Source: an uncultured Anaerolineaceae bacterium
GTDB taxonomy: Bacteria; Chloroflexota; Anaerolineae; Anaerolineales; Anaerolineaceae
Reading direction: 5' to 3'
Length of the DNA: 8,922 nucleotides
Assembly (NCBI GenBank): GCA_937907495.1
Contig: CALESS010000592.1
Span: 1 to 8,922 of the forward strand
Shown here: one piece after another, positions 1-7,372 of the stretch
How positions within the stretch are numbered: position 1 is the first letter of the stretch
Layout of the letters: each line of letters begins with the position of its first letter
Position numbers and translations under genes: made by a program
Notes under the pieces: model-generated
What the model was told of the DNA's origin: nothing
What the model saw: the letters and a program-made list of their open reading frames with translations, nothing else
Databases searched by the model: none

Positions 1-2
1 GT

Positions 3-443
3 CTGCCCTACACCGATCCGGCGGGGCGCGGCCTGGAAGATATGCCAGATTACAACCGCCCGCTGCTTGCGCCAGGGCTGCTCAATTACCAGGTGGATGC
101 CAACCTGGAGCAAGTCATCACCCGCTGCCTGGCCATCCAACCGGAACAACGCTACCCCCGGGCGCAGGAATTGCTGGCCGAGTTGGAGAACTGGCGCCCG
201 GCCAAAACGGGGGCTGCCCCCGCCTATCAACAACCTTCCAGCAAGGCAGCCCTTGGCCCGGTTAACAGCCCCAACCAATCCGCCGCAGAGGAAATGTCCC
301 GCCGCGCCCTGGGGCTGGCCCAATCTCCCACCGGGCTGGGGGAAGCCGCCGACCTGATGGAAGAAGCCTTCAACCTCTGGCCTGCCCTGCGCAGCCAGTA
401 CGAATACAATGTGCGCCTCTGGCGCCGTGGAATTATGAGCTAA
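3..443 (+). CDS. Ser/Thr protein kinase, C-terminal fragment (5' end outside window)
   Basis: The reading frame is open from base 3 to a TAA at 441-443, giving 146 visible residues; the start and most of the kinase domain lie to the left. Visible residues 33-62 match the last helices of a Hanks-type kinase domain (subdomain XI): a VITRCLAIQPEQRYP stretch with the conserved Arg at visible residue 50, followed by AQELLAELENW. The catalytic loop and activation segment are not in the window, so activity cannot be judged. After the kinase core come a Pro/Ala/Gln linker (about 65-90) and a helical tail (about 92-146) ending in an AADLMEEAFNLWPALR-type segment that resembles a TPR-like helix pair. 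No membrane segment follows the kinase core, so this end looks cytoplasmic. The gene is 81 bases upstream of the J-like/RDD gene on the same strand and may regulate the chaperone genes by phosphorylation; that role is inferred from position only. Confidence 0.8.
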   Translation: MPYTDPAGRGLEDMPDYNRPLLAPGLLNYQVDANLEQVITRCLAIQPEQRYPRAQELLAELENWRPAKTGAAPAYQQPSSKAALGPVNSPNQSAAEEMSRRALGLAQSPTGLGEAADLMEEAFNLWPALRSQYEYNVRLWRRGIMS

Positions 444-524
444 CGATCACCCCCTGTATTTTCTCCTGGGAGCGACTCGCGCATCAACCTTATCGTGTCC
501 TGATCATTTTGTAAGGAGTCGTTT

Positions 525-2855
525 ATGTGTGCTTATTCCAACGGACCCACTGGCACCAGTCTGGTCAGGCTTCTGACGGAGGCCGCCCAACCCAACCTGT
601 ACCAGATCAATGCCTTCCGTGTGCTGGAGCTGCCCGCCGAGTGCAGCCTGGCCGAAGCCGGAAAACGCCAAAAGATGTTGGAGATCGCCGCCAAAACCGG
701 CGCCCCCACCCCTCCCGGCAGCGGCCGGGCAATGGCCCTTTCGGGCACGCCGGATACGTACAGCATCACCGCCGCCATCCAACGCCTGCAAGACCCCTTC
801 ACCCGCCTGATTGATGAGTTCTTCTGGTTCTGGCCGTCTGAATCCGGCGCTGGCGCCGGGGATGCCGCCCTGCAAGCCCTGCGCAGCGATGACATCCAAT
901 CCGCAGTGGCACTATGGGGAGCCCAGCCGCTCAGTGATTCAGCAGCGGTGCATAACCTGGCTGTTCTTTACCACATCCTGGCCATGGACCTGGAAACAGC
1001 CGGCAGTGAGCGCGCCCTGACCGAGGTAGAAATCAACAATCTCAACCAGTTCTGGGGGCAATCTTTTCGCCGCTGGAGCGCCCTCATCCATTCCAACTCC
1101 TTCTGGCAGCGGCTGGAGGATCGCATCCGCTCCTATGGCGACACCCGTCTGCGCCCCGAAGCCGTGAGTGACCTTCGCCAGGGCACAACCCGTTTGCTGC
1201 TCATGATTAACGCCCGCCTGGCAGTAGCCGCGGCCGACCACGGCGATTACGCCACCACCCAGCGGCACACCCGGATCATGAATGACTCCGGATTTGAGAA
1301 GACGGTCATCGTCAATGTGCTGACCGAGGCTGTGGATAATCTGCGCGACCGTTTGAAAACTTATGTTGCCACGGCTAAAAAAGATTCGGAGAGCGACCCC
1401 ATTCATGCCAACCGCAGCGTGGAGCGTCTGATTAACCTGGCGACCCCGGTGCTCTCGGCGATTGACCATCTGTTGCCCGTAGAAGCCAGCGCCCGCGAGG
1501 CCAGCCATGATGAGGTTGCCCTGGGAGCCCTGGAATGCCTGATTCCCTACGGCAACAAGACCGAAGATTGGAAAGGCGCCCTGCTGCTCACCAACCGCAT
1601 CCGCCCGCTGGTCATGTCCACCTCCGGCCGCCAGCGGATGGAAGAAAACATCAAAACCCTGGAGGAAAACGCCAAATCTGGCAACGATTGGTGCGGCGCC
1701 GGTTACTTTGACCTGCCGGAGGAACTGCTAACCCCCCTCGAACAGGCACACGGGCTGGCCCGCCAGCACAATTGGGATTCCACTTTGCGCATCCTGAACG
1801 ACCTGGCCGCCCGCCCGGTGACCGCCGGTCAGCGCCGCCTGATCAATAAGCCGATTGCCTACTGCCTCAATATGCGCTGCAACGAGCAGCTCAAGATCGC
1901 CCTGGATGAATTCACCGCCCCGCCCACCGTCATCGGCAACATCATGCGCCGGGTGGAGGACAAAGATTGGCGTTTTGGCTTGTCGGCTGCTGCCCTTGCC
2001 AGCCATGACGAACAGGGCGCAGCCCGCCGCAACCAACTGTACTGCATGGATTGCGGTTCCCCCGTGCGGGAGTGGGTCACCTTCACCTATAAAGATTTAC
2101 GCTTTCTGGTCTGCCGCAATTGCTCCGGACGGGATGACAGCGAACGCAGCCAGCGCAAACAGCGCTTTGGCGGTAAATTGACGGCGATCGCGGCCGATAT
2201 GCTGAAAGCCAGCGACCTCGACCCGGCCAACCAAACCATCACCGAAAACATAGCCGAGCTGCGCAAGATCGCCAACGATCTCAATCTCTCCATCCCCGGC
2301 CTGACGGCGGGTGCTGCAAGCCGCCCGGCGGCATCCACGCCTCCACCGCCGCCGCGGGCTGCCCCCCCGGCTGCTCAGCGCCTTCCAGCCACCCCCACTC
2401 CGGCCCGCAGCACGCCCGCCACCCGCACCAGCGGCTGGGGGCAGCCGGTCAGCAGTCTCGCCCGTCTCGGGGCGCTCCTCATTGATCTGCTCTTCATTTT
2501 CATCGTGATGGGCGCCATCATCGGCATTGGAAGCACCGGCAACGACTCCACTACGGTCATCGGGGTCTTTGCAGCCAGCATGTTCCTTTATTACAGTGTA
2601 TGTTATTTGTTCGCCAGGCGCACCCTCGGAGAGGCCGCCATCAAAGCCCGCCTGGTGGCCCATGCGGATAATCAATGGAATGCCGGCAGAGCCTTCCTCC
2701 GCACGCTCATCTTCACCGTCATTTGCACCGTCCTCTTCCTCGTTCCGCAGGCAACCTTCATTCTCTTCCTGGCGCTCATCGCCATCGTCCTGTTCACCAA
2801 GGGTCACCGCTCGCTGGCAGATATGCTGGCTGGCACCTGGCTTATGAAAGTTTGA
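525..2855 (+). CDS. J-like / zinc-ribbon / RDD-domain membrane protein, likely Hsp70 co-chaperone
   Basis: This 776-residue protein starts at ATG 525, preceded by a clear AAGGAG at 513-518. Residues 25-103 look like a degenerate J domain: NAFRVLELP, a basic helix (GKRQKMLEIAA) and a third helix AIQRLQDPFTRLIDE, as in the DnaJ 'AYxVLxDPxxRxxYD' pattern; the HPD tripeptide is absent. Residues 110-470 are alpha-helical and TPR-like, including HNLAVLYHILAMDLE. Residues 507-533 form a zinc ribbon (C507-x2-C510, C530-x2-C533). A Pro/Ala linker (595-640) leads to an RDD domain (642-776) with its signature Arg and Asp residues in place (R647, D654, D766) and three or four membrane helices. RDD domains are multi-pass membrane modules of poorly known function. 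The chaperone role is inferred from the J-like fold and from the GrpE-like and Hsp70 genes directly downstream. The order implies a cytoplasmic N-terminus held at the membrane by its C-terminus. Confidence 0.8.
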   Translation: MCAYSNGPTGTSLVRLLTEAAQPNLYQINAFRVLELPAECSLAEAGKRQKMLEIAAKTGAPTPPGSGRAMALSGTPDTYSITAAIQRLQDPFTRLIDEFFWFWPSESGAGAGDAALQALRSDDIQSAVALWGAQPLSDSAAVHNLAVLYHILAMDLETAGSERALTEVEINNLNQFWGQSFRRWSALIHSNSFWQRLEDRIRSYGDTRLRPEAVSDLRQGTTRLLLMINARLAVAAADHGDYATTQRHTRIMNDSGFEKTVIVNVLTEAVDNLRDRLKTYVATAKKDSESDPIHANRSVERLINLATPVLSAIDHLLPVEASAREASHDEVALGALECLIPYGNKTEDWKGALLLTNRIRPLVMSTSGRQRMEENIKTLEENAKSGNDWCGAGYFDLPEELLTPLEQAHGLARQHNWDSTLRILNDLAARPVTAGQRRLINKPIAYCLNMRCNEQLKIALDEFTAPPTVIGNIMRRVEDKDWRFGLSAAALASHDEQGAARRNQLYCMDCGSPVREWVTFTYKDLRFLVCRNCSGRDDSERSQRKQRFGGKLTAIAADMLKASDLDPANQTITENIAELRKIANDLNLSIPGLTAGAASRPAASTPPPPPRAAPPAAQRLPATPTPARSTPATRTSGWGQPVSSLARLGALLIDLLFIFIVMGAIIGIGSTGNDSTTVIGVFAASMFLYYSVCYLFARRTLGEAAIKARLVAHADNQWNAGRAFLRTLIFTVICTVLFLVPQATFILFLALIAIVLFTKGHRSLADMLAGTWLMKV

Positions 2856-2865
2856 GGAAAAACCT

Positions 2866-3480
2866 ATGCGTAGTCACCGCCAAACCAAAAGCAATGCCCG
2901 CAGAAAAACCTTCATCAATAACCTGGCCTACAACCTGAGCCAGATGATCTACGGCAAAGAGATTCGCATTCGGCGCCCGCTCAACCAGGAGGAGCTGGAG
3001 GAATATCTGCAAGATTCGCTGGGTGAACTGCTGGAAATTGAACAGCGCCGCATGGCGCAGGAGGCAGAGAACGCGGCCATTCAGCGCGCCAGCGTCCTGC
3101 CGGGGGTGCCCGCTCTACAGGTGGAAGAAACCGGCTTCTACAAGAGCCAGATGCGCCTGCAGGCAGAAGTACTCACCGGCCTCTGGCGAATGCGCGGGCG
3201 GCTGCTCAAACCGGGCAGCAATGAACCCCTCGAGGAAACCAAGCGCGCCTTCCGCCACTTTGAAACCGCCTGGGATGCCCTCGCCAATGCCGGCTTCCGG
3301 GTGGAGGATTACACCCGCCAGCCCTTCCGCACGGGCTTGAATGTTGATGTACTGGCCTATGAGGAAGCCCCCGGGCTGGAAGCGGAAATTGTGCTGGAGA
3401 CGGTGAAACCCGGCGTTTTCTACAACGACCTGCTCATCCAGCGCGGGGAAGTGATTGTGGGCACACCGCAGGCAGAATAA
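2866..3480 (+). CDS. Divergent GrpE-like nucleotide exchange factor
   Basis: This 204-residue protein begins only 10 bases after the J-like/RDD gene; its GAGGA ribosome site (2854-2858) overlaps that gene's stop codon, so the two are probably translationally coupled. GrpE proteins release ADP from Hsp70 and have a long helical dimerisation region followed by a small beta-rich head. Residues 38-140 are predicted helical and charged. Residues 142-201 match the GrpE head: FRVEDYTRQPFRTGLNVDV, then PGLEAEIVLETVKPGVFY and a QRGEVIVGTP ending, recalling the 'ETIKPTIY...GEVIVGTP' ending of many GrpE-like proteins. The N-terminus is very basic (MRSHRQTKSNARRK), which could favour membrane lipids or nucleic acid. 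The call rests on head similarity plus position before an Hsp70 gene. Overall identity to classical GrpE looks low, and the protein could be a distinct family with a GrpE-like head. Confidence 0.62.
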   Translation: MRSHRQTKSNARRKTFINNLAYNLSQMIYGKEIRIRRPLNQEELEEYLQDSLGELLEIEQRRMAQEAENAAIQRASVLPGVPALQVEETGFYKSQMRLQAEVLTGLWRMRGRLLKPGSNEPLEETKRAFRHFETAWDALANAGFRVEDYTRQPFRTGLNVDVLAYEEAPGLEAEIVLETVKPGVFYNDLLIQRGEVIVGTPQAE

Positions 3481-3500
3481 TCTCTCACGAGGGTCATCCT

Positions 3501-3521
3501 GCATCCCAACCCGCTGGATGC
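3501..3521 (+). other. Small hairpin in the GrpE-like/Hsp70 gap
   Basis: GCATCC at 3501-3506 is perfectly complementary to GGATGC at 3516-3521, with a 9-base loop. It lies in the 83-base gap before the Hsp70 gene. No T-run follows directly, so it is not a convincing terminator; it could be a processing or stability element in the polycistronic mRNA. No CIRCE-type inverted repeat (the HrcA operator of many heat-shock genes) is visible in this gap or in the 444-524 gap. Confidence 0.25.
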
Positions 3522-3563
3522 CCCTTAAATCATTCTCTTTAGAACCCTATTTTCGGAGGCCTT

Positions 3564-6086
3564 ATGCGCACAACCATTGATTTTGGAATTGATCTCGGCA
3601 CGACCAACAGCGCCATCGCCGTACTGGAGGGCACCCAGGCCCGGGTGATCAAGAATAATGACAGCATGGATTACACCCCCTCCGTGGTGCATGTGGATAA
3701 GAGCGGCACCCTGCACATCGGCAAATCCGCCAAATCCCGGTTGGAATATGAGCCGGAAGATGCCTACGCCGAGTTCAAGCTGCAAATGGGTGCGGAAACC
3801 GTCTACACCTTCAAACGCAGCGGCCGGCAGATGCGCCCGGAGGAGCTTTCCGCCGAGGTGCTCAAATCCTTGCGCACCGATGTCCAGCAGCGCCAGGGAG
3901 AGGATGTGGAAGCCGCGGTAATTACCGTTCCCGCGGCCTTTGAACTGCCGCAATGCAAAGCTACAGAACGCGCGGCTCAATTGGCCGGGTTCAAAGTTTC
4001 ACCCCTCATCATGGAGCCGACCGCAGCCGCCATGGCTCATGCCTTCCAGAACAAATCCAACAAAGTCTTCTGGCTGGTGTACGACTTCGGCGGCGGCACG
4101 TTTGATGCAGCCGTCATCCAACTGCTGGATGGCAACTTCCGTATTGTCAACCATGCCGGGGATAACTACCTGGGCGGCAAGCTGATTGACTGGGAACTGG
4201 TGGAAAACCTGCTCGTCCCGGCGGTGTTGAAAATTGCTCCGCTCACCAACTTCAGCCGCGCCAACCCCAAGTGGCGGACCGCCTTTGCAAAGCTTAAATG
4301 GGCGGCGGAAGAAGCCAAGATCAAGCTCTCCCATGACAATAAATATTCCATCGTGATTGATTTCCTCTGCCTGGATGACCGCGGCGAACCGGTGGCCTTC
4401 GATTTCGATATCACCCGCGCCGACCTGGCCCGGATCGCCGGGCCTTTCGTCCAACGTTCGGTCAATATCGCCCGCCAGGCGCTGACCGAAGCCCGGCTCG
4501 GCCCGGCAGATATTGAAAAAGTGATCCTGGTGGGCGGGCCCAGCCTGGCCCCTTACGTGCGCGAGCAACTGGCAGATGCCAGGGAAGGCCTGGGCATCCA
4601 GTTGGATTTCTCCTACGATCCCCTGACAGTTGTCGCCCAGGGTGCAGCCATTTTTGCCGGCACCCAGCGGGTGGATATGACCCGCAGCGGTCCCGTTTCC
4701 GGCGCCAGCAGCGGCGGAGAAGCCACGCCTGCCAGGCCCGGCAGTTACAACCTGGACCTGGAATATAACCCGGTCGGAGCCGACCAGGAACCGCTGATCG
4801 GCGGCAAAATCCTGGGGGCGGATGGCGAGACTTTCAACGGCTTTTCCATTGAGTTTATTGATAATTCCGGTCAATACCGCAGCGGCAAAGTACCCGTGGC
4901 TGCCAACGGCGCCTTCATGACCACCCTCCTTGCCCGGGCCGGCACCCAGAACGTGTACCGCATCGAACTGACGGATGCCGCCGGCCGCGTCGCGCAATGC
5001 AGCCCCGCTGAAATCAAGTACACCGTGGGCAATGCCCCCACCAACCCGCCCCTGATTCACTCGGTGGGCGTGGCCCTGGCCAACAACGAAGTAGCCTGGT
5101 ATATGACCAAAGGCACGCCCCTGCCCGCCCGCCAGCGCCAGGTGCTCCGCTCAATTACTGACCTGCGCAGCAACAGCCCCGATATCCTGCGCGTACCGGT
5201 CATTGAAGGTCAAAATGAGCGCGCAGACCGCAACCGCCTGATTGGCTACTTGAGTATCCCCGGACAGGGTCTGCGGCGTGACCTGCCCGCCAGCAGCGAA
5301 ATTGAAATCACCATCGAGATGGACGTTAACCGGCTGGTGACAACCGCCGCCTATATCCCCTACCTTGACCAGGAATTTGAAACCGTCCTGGAAATCCGGA
5401 AGCCCAAACCCGACCTGGTGCTGCTGCGCCAGACAATGGATTACGAGAAGAAGCGCTTGCAGAAGTTGCGGGAAGAAGCGGCAGCCGCCAACGACCCCAA
5501 CGCCCTGCGGGTGTTGAACGAAAAGGTGGATGGGGAAAATATGGTGCAAAACGTGGAAAGTGCCCTGGCCGCAGCCGCCGGGGAGCCCGATGCGCCGGAT
5601 AAGGCACAGAACCGCCTGTTGGATTTGCGCATCACCCTGGATGAAGTGGAAGATCAACTTACCTGGCCGGCCCTGGCCAGCGATGCCGAAAAGAAAATCC
5701 AGAACGCCCGGGACGTAATGAAGGATTTTGGCACGGATGAAGCCCGGCGCCGCATTGACAACCTGGAAAGCGAAGCCCGGGCCGCTCTGCAAAACCGCGA
5801 ACCGGAATTACTGCGCCGCAAGCTGGATGAACTGGACCGCCTGGCTTTGCAGGTACTGCTCGACCAGCCCGGTTTCTGGGTGGCCCTATTGGATGACCTC
5901 AAGAGCCGCCGCAGCCAGATGCGCGACCAAAACGCCGCCAGCCAGCTTATCACCCAGGCGGACCGGGCCATGCAGAACAATAACCTGCCCGGCCTCAAAG
6001 AAGCCGTGCGCCAATTGATCAGCTTGCTGCCCGAAGGCGAACGCCCGCCCCTGCCCGGTGGAATGGGTTCTGGCGTGGGGTCCTAG
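3564..6086 (+). CDS. Hsp70 (DnaK-family) chaperone with an inserted beta domain and an extended helical C-terminus
   Basis: This protein is 840 residues long, against about 640 for DnaK. Its start at ATG 3564 is supported by GGAGG at 3555-3559. The ATPase domain (1-370) looks active: phosphate-1 loop DLGTTNS (10-16), FKLQMG with the likely catalytic Lys (K72), EPTAAAMAHA (151-160), phosphate-2 loop DFGGGTFDAAVI (174-185) and adenosine motif ILVGGPSLAP (321-330). The usual hydrophobic VLLLD-type linker does not follow; instead there is a Ser/Gly/Pro linker (375-393) and a beta-rich domain (about 394-489) resembling carboxypeptidase-regulatory or Ig-like folds. A recognisable SBD-beta follows at about 497-612: GTPLPARQRQV and EGQNERADRNRLIGYLSIPG correspond to the DnaK TTIP...QGER..A.DN..LG.F.L.GI region. 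Residues 613-825 are a long charged helical lid, about twice the usual length, and the tail is Gly-rich. There is no signal peptide, so it is cytoplasmic. The GrpE-like and J-like genes upstream are its likely partners. It is unlikely to be the housekeeping DnaK. Confidence 0.93.
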   Translation: MRTTIDFGIDLGTTNSAIAVLEGTQARVIKNNDSMDYTPSVVHVDKSGTLHIGKSAKSRLEYEPEDAYAEFKLQMGAETVYTFKRSGRQMRPEELSAEVLKSLRTDVQQRQGEDVEAAVITVPAAFELPQCKATERAAQLAGFKVSPLIMEPTAAAMAHAFQNKSNKVFWLVYDFGGGTFDAAVIQLLDGNFRIVNHAGDNYLGGKLIDWELVENLLVPAVLKIAPLTNFSRANPKWRTAFAKLKWAAEEAKIKLSHDNKYSIVIDFLCLDDRGEPVAFDFDITRADLARIAGPFVQRSVNIARQALTEARLGPADIEKVILVGGPSLAPYVREQLADAREGLGIQLDFSYDPLTVVAQGAAIFAGTQRVDMTRSGPVSGASSGGEATPARPGSYNLDLEYNPVGADQEPLIGGKILGADGETFNGFSIEFIDNSGQYRSGKVPVAANGAFMTTLLARAGTQNVYRIELTDAAGRVAQCSPAEIKYTVGNAPTNPPLIHSVGVALANNEVAWYMTKGTPLPARQRQVLRSITDLRSNSPDILRVPVIEGQNERADRNRLIGYLSIPGQGLRRDLPASSEIEITIEMDVNRLVTTAAYIPYLDQEFETVLEIRKPKPDLVLLRQTMDYEKKRLQKLREEAAAANDPNALRVLNEKVDGENMVQNVESALAAAAGEPDAPDKAQNRLLDLRITLDEVEDQLTWPALASDAEKKIQNARDVMKDFGTDEARRRIDNLESEARAALQNREPELLRRKLDELDRLALQVLLDQPGFWVALLDDLKSRRSQMRDQNAASQLITQADRAMQNNNLPGLKEAVRQLISLLPEGERPPLPGGMGSGVGS

Positions 6087-6115
6087 CCACCCCAGGCCCT
6101 TGAAAGAGAGATACC

Positions 6116-7297
6116 ATGACTGAAAATCCCGTTCCTTCCACCCCGCCTGAATCTGGCGCGCAGGGCATGCAACCACCAACCGCCGCGCAGCCTGCAGCGG
6201 CAGAGCCGGAAGCCCGCTCACCGCTTCAACCCTCCATCCGCACCCTGCAGGGGCTGGAGCATCTTACAACCCAGTTTCTGCTGGCGGAAGCCACCCGCCT
6301 GGCCGCTGCCGGCGAGTATGCCGGGGCCGAAGCCCACCTGGCGGCCATCCCGGAGGGGCGCAAACAAGCCCCCGTGCTGGATCTGCTGGCCCGCATCCGC
6401 GCCCAGCAAGGCCGCCCGGCCGAGGCAGCGGAATTCTGGCAGATGGCGGTGCAGATGGACCCGGCCAACGCCGATTACCGCGCCGGCCTGGCCTACGTGG
6501 AAAAGGCGGCCAAAGCTCCATTCCACCCTTCCCGCCTGCCGGGCTTGATTGTGCGGCTGCTGGCGGGTTTGCTCGTGTTGGGCCTGTTAATCGCCGTGCT
6601 GGTACGTCTGGGAGGTTTGGAACGCCAAATGAGGATGATCGCTGCGGCGGAACCGGGGACGAGCAGCCAGACGGTGGATTTAAGTGGGTTGCAAGGCCGC
6701 CTCGATGACCTGGAAAAAGGGGTGTCGGGCCTGCAATCCGACCTGGCAGAGGCAGCGGATGGCCAGCACAGCTTGCAAACCGGCCTGGAAGAATTGCAAA
6801 CCGCTTCCGCCGCCGATTGGCAATCCATGGCGGGGCGATTGGAAGCCCTGGACCAGGGTCAAAAAGCCCTGCTTGCCAGCCAGGCGGTGGAAGTCTCCCC
6901 CCTCGATCTCAAGTTCAGTATTGACGGATTAACGCTCACTGCAGAAGGGGAAGATTGGCTCATCACCCCGCAGAGCGGCCTGTTCCGCTATGGCTGGCTG
7001 CTGAACGATGCTGCACGACCCGCCCTGGAGCAATTCGCCCGCGAAATGGCACCCTGGGCAGGCCAGGCCCAGGTGGATTTGATTGGCTACGCCGCAGAGG
7101 ATGAACAGGACCCGAATTTCAATCTCGCCATGATCCGCGCCGTGCTGGTGGCAGATGTGCTGCTGGAGGCCGGATTACCTGCCGAGATGATCCGCATCTT
7201 GCCAGCCGCCGGGCGCCCCTCGCCATTTGATAACGCCACCTTCAGCGGGCGGGCTGCCAACCGCACCGTGATTATTCTCATCCACCGCCCTCGCTAG
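6116..7297 (+). CDS. TPR-like, single-pass membrane protein with coiled coil and OmpA-like domain
   Basis: This 393-residue protein starts at ATG 6116, 29 bases after the Hsp70 stop, with a purine-rich AAAGAGAG (6103-6110) as ribosome site. Residues 1-40 are Pro/Ala-rich and disordered. Residues 50-130 form TPR-like helices (AEATRLAAAGEYAGAEAHL; PAEAAEFWQMAVQMDPANADY). One membrane helix lies at about 142-165 (LLAGLLVLGLLIAVLV). Residues 185-256 show heptad-like coiled-coil character (GLQGRLDDLEKGVSGLQSDL). Residues 285-390 match an OmpA/MotB-like domain: an ALEQFAREM helix, VDLIGYA strand, NLAMIRAVLVADVLLEAGLP (equivalent to the LSxxRAxxVxxxLxxxGv helix, with the Arg at 341 kept) and a closing NRTVIILI. 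OmpA-like domains bind peptidoglycan through an Asp and an Arg; the 'GxTD' Asp appears replaced (GYAAEDE), so binding is uncertain. The likely layout is TPR inside and OmpA-like domain outside, which could connect the chaperone genes to the envelope. Confidence 0.82.
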   Translation: MTENPVPSTPPESGAQGMQPPTAAQPAAAEPEARSPLQPSIRTLQGLEHLTTQFLLAEATRLAAAGEYAGAEAHLAAIPEGRKQAPVLDLLARIRAQQGRPAEAAEFWQMAVQMDPANADYRAGLAYVEKAAKAPFHPSRLPGLIVRLLAGLLVLGLLIAVLVRLGGLERQMRMIAAAEPGTSSQTVDLSGLQGRLDDLEKGVSGLQSDLAEAADGQHSLQTGLEELQTASAADWQSMAGRLEALDQGQKALLASQAVEVSPLDLKFSIDGLTLTAEGEDWLITPQSGLFRYGWLLNDAARPALEQFAREMAPWAGQAQVDLIGYAAEDEQDPNFNLAMIRAVLVADVLLEAGLPAEMIRILPAAGRPSPFDNATFSGRAANRTVIILIHRPR

Positions 7298-7314
7298 CAG
7301 CCCTTAAATAAAAT

Positions 7315-7350
7315 ACACCCGGGAAGTCAGCATGACCTCCCGGGTGTTTT
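7315..7350. terminator. Bidirectional rho-independent terminator between convergent genes
   Basis: Bases 7315-7329 pair with 7333-7347: ten perfect pairs around ACACCCGGGA/TCCCGGGTGT, one A-C mismatch (7325/7337), four more pairs, and a GCA loop. On the plus strand TTTT follows (7347-7350) with more T-rich sequence after it. On the minus strand the flank reads TATTTTATTT. It lies between the stop codons of the OmpA-like gene and the convergent secreted-protein gene, so it probably serves both. Confidence 0.9.
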
Positions 7351-7372
7351 GAATTATTTTACAACGCCTGGT

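Noticed and set aside
444..524. Possible terminator or heat-shock operator between the kinase and the J-like gene
   Set aside because: No stable hairpin with a T-run, no CIRCE-type inverted repeat and no convincing -35/-10 pair could be found; only the AAGGAG ribosome site is clear.
2097..2807. 236-codon minus-strand open frame opposite the RDD domain
   Set aside because: Low-complexity Glu/Gly/Arg-rich translation, antisense to a domain with a well-matched RDD signature; treated as a shadow.
3999..5060. 353-codon open frame on the minus strand inside the Hsp70 gene
   Set aside because: It lies entirely opposite a clear Hsp70 with intact motifs; its translation shows no recognisable family and is explained by GC-rich codon bias opening the antisense frame.
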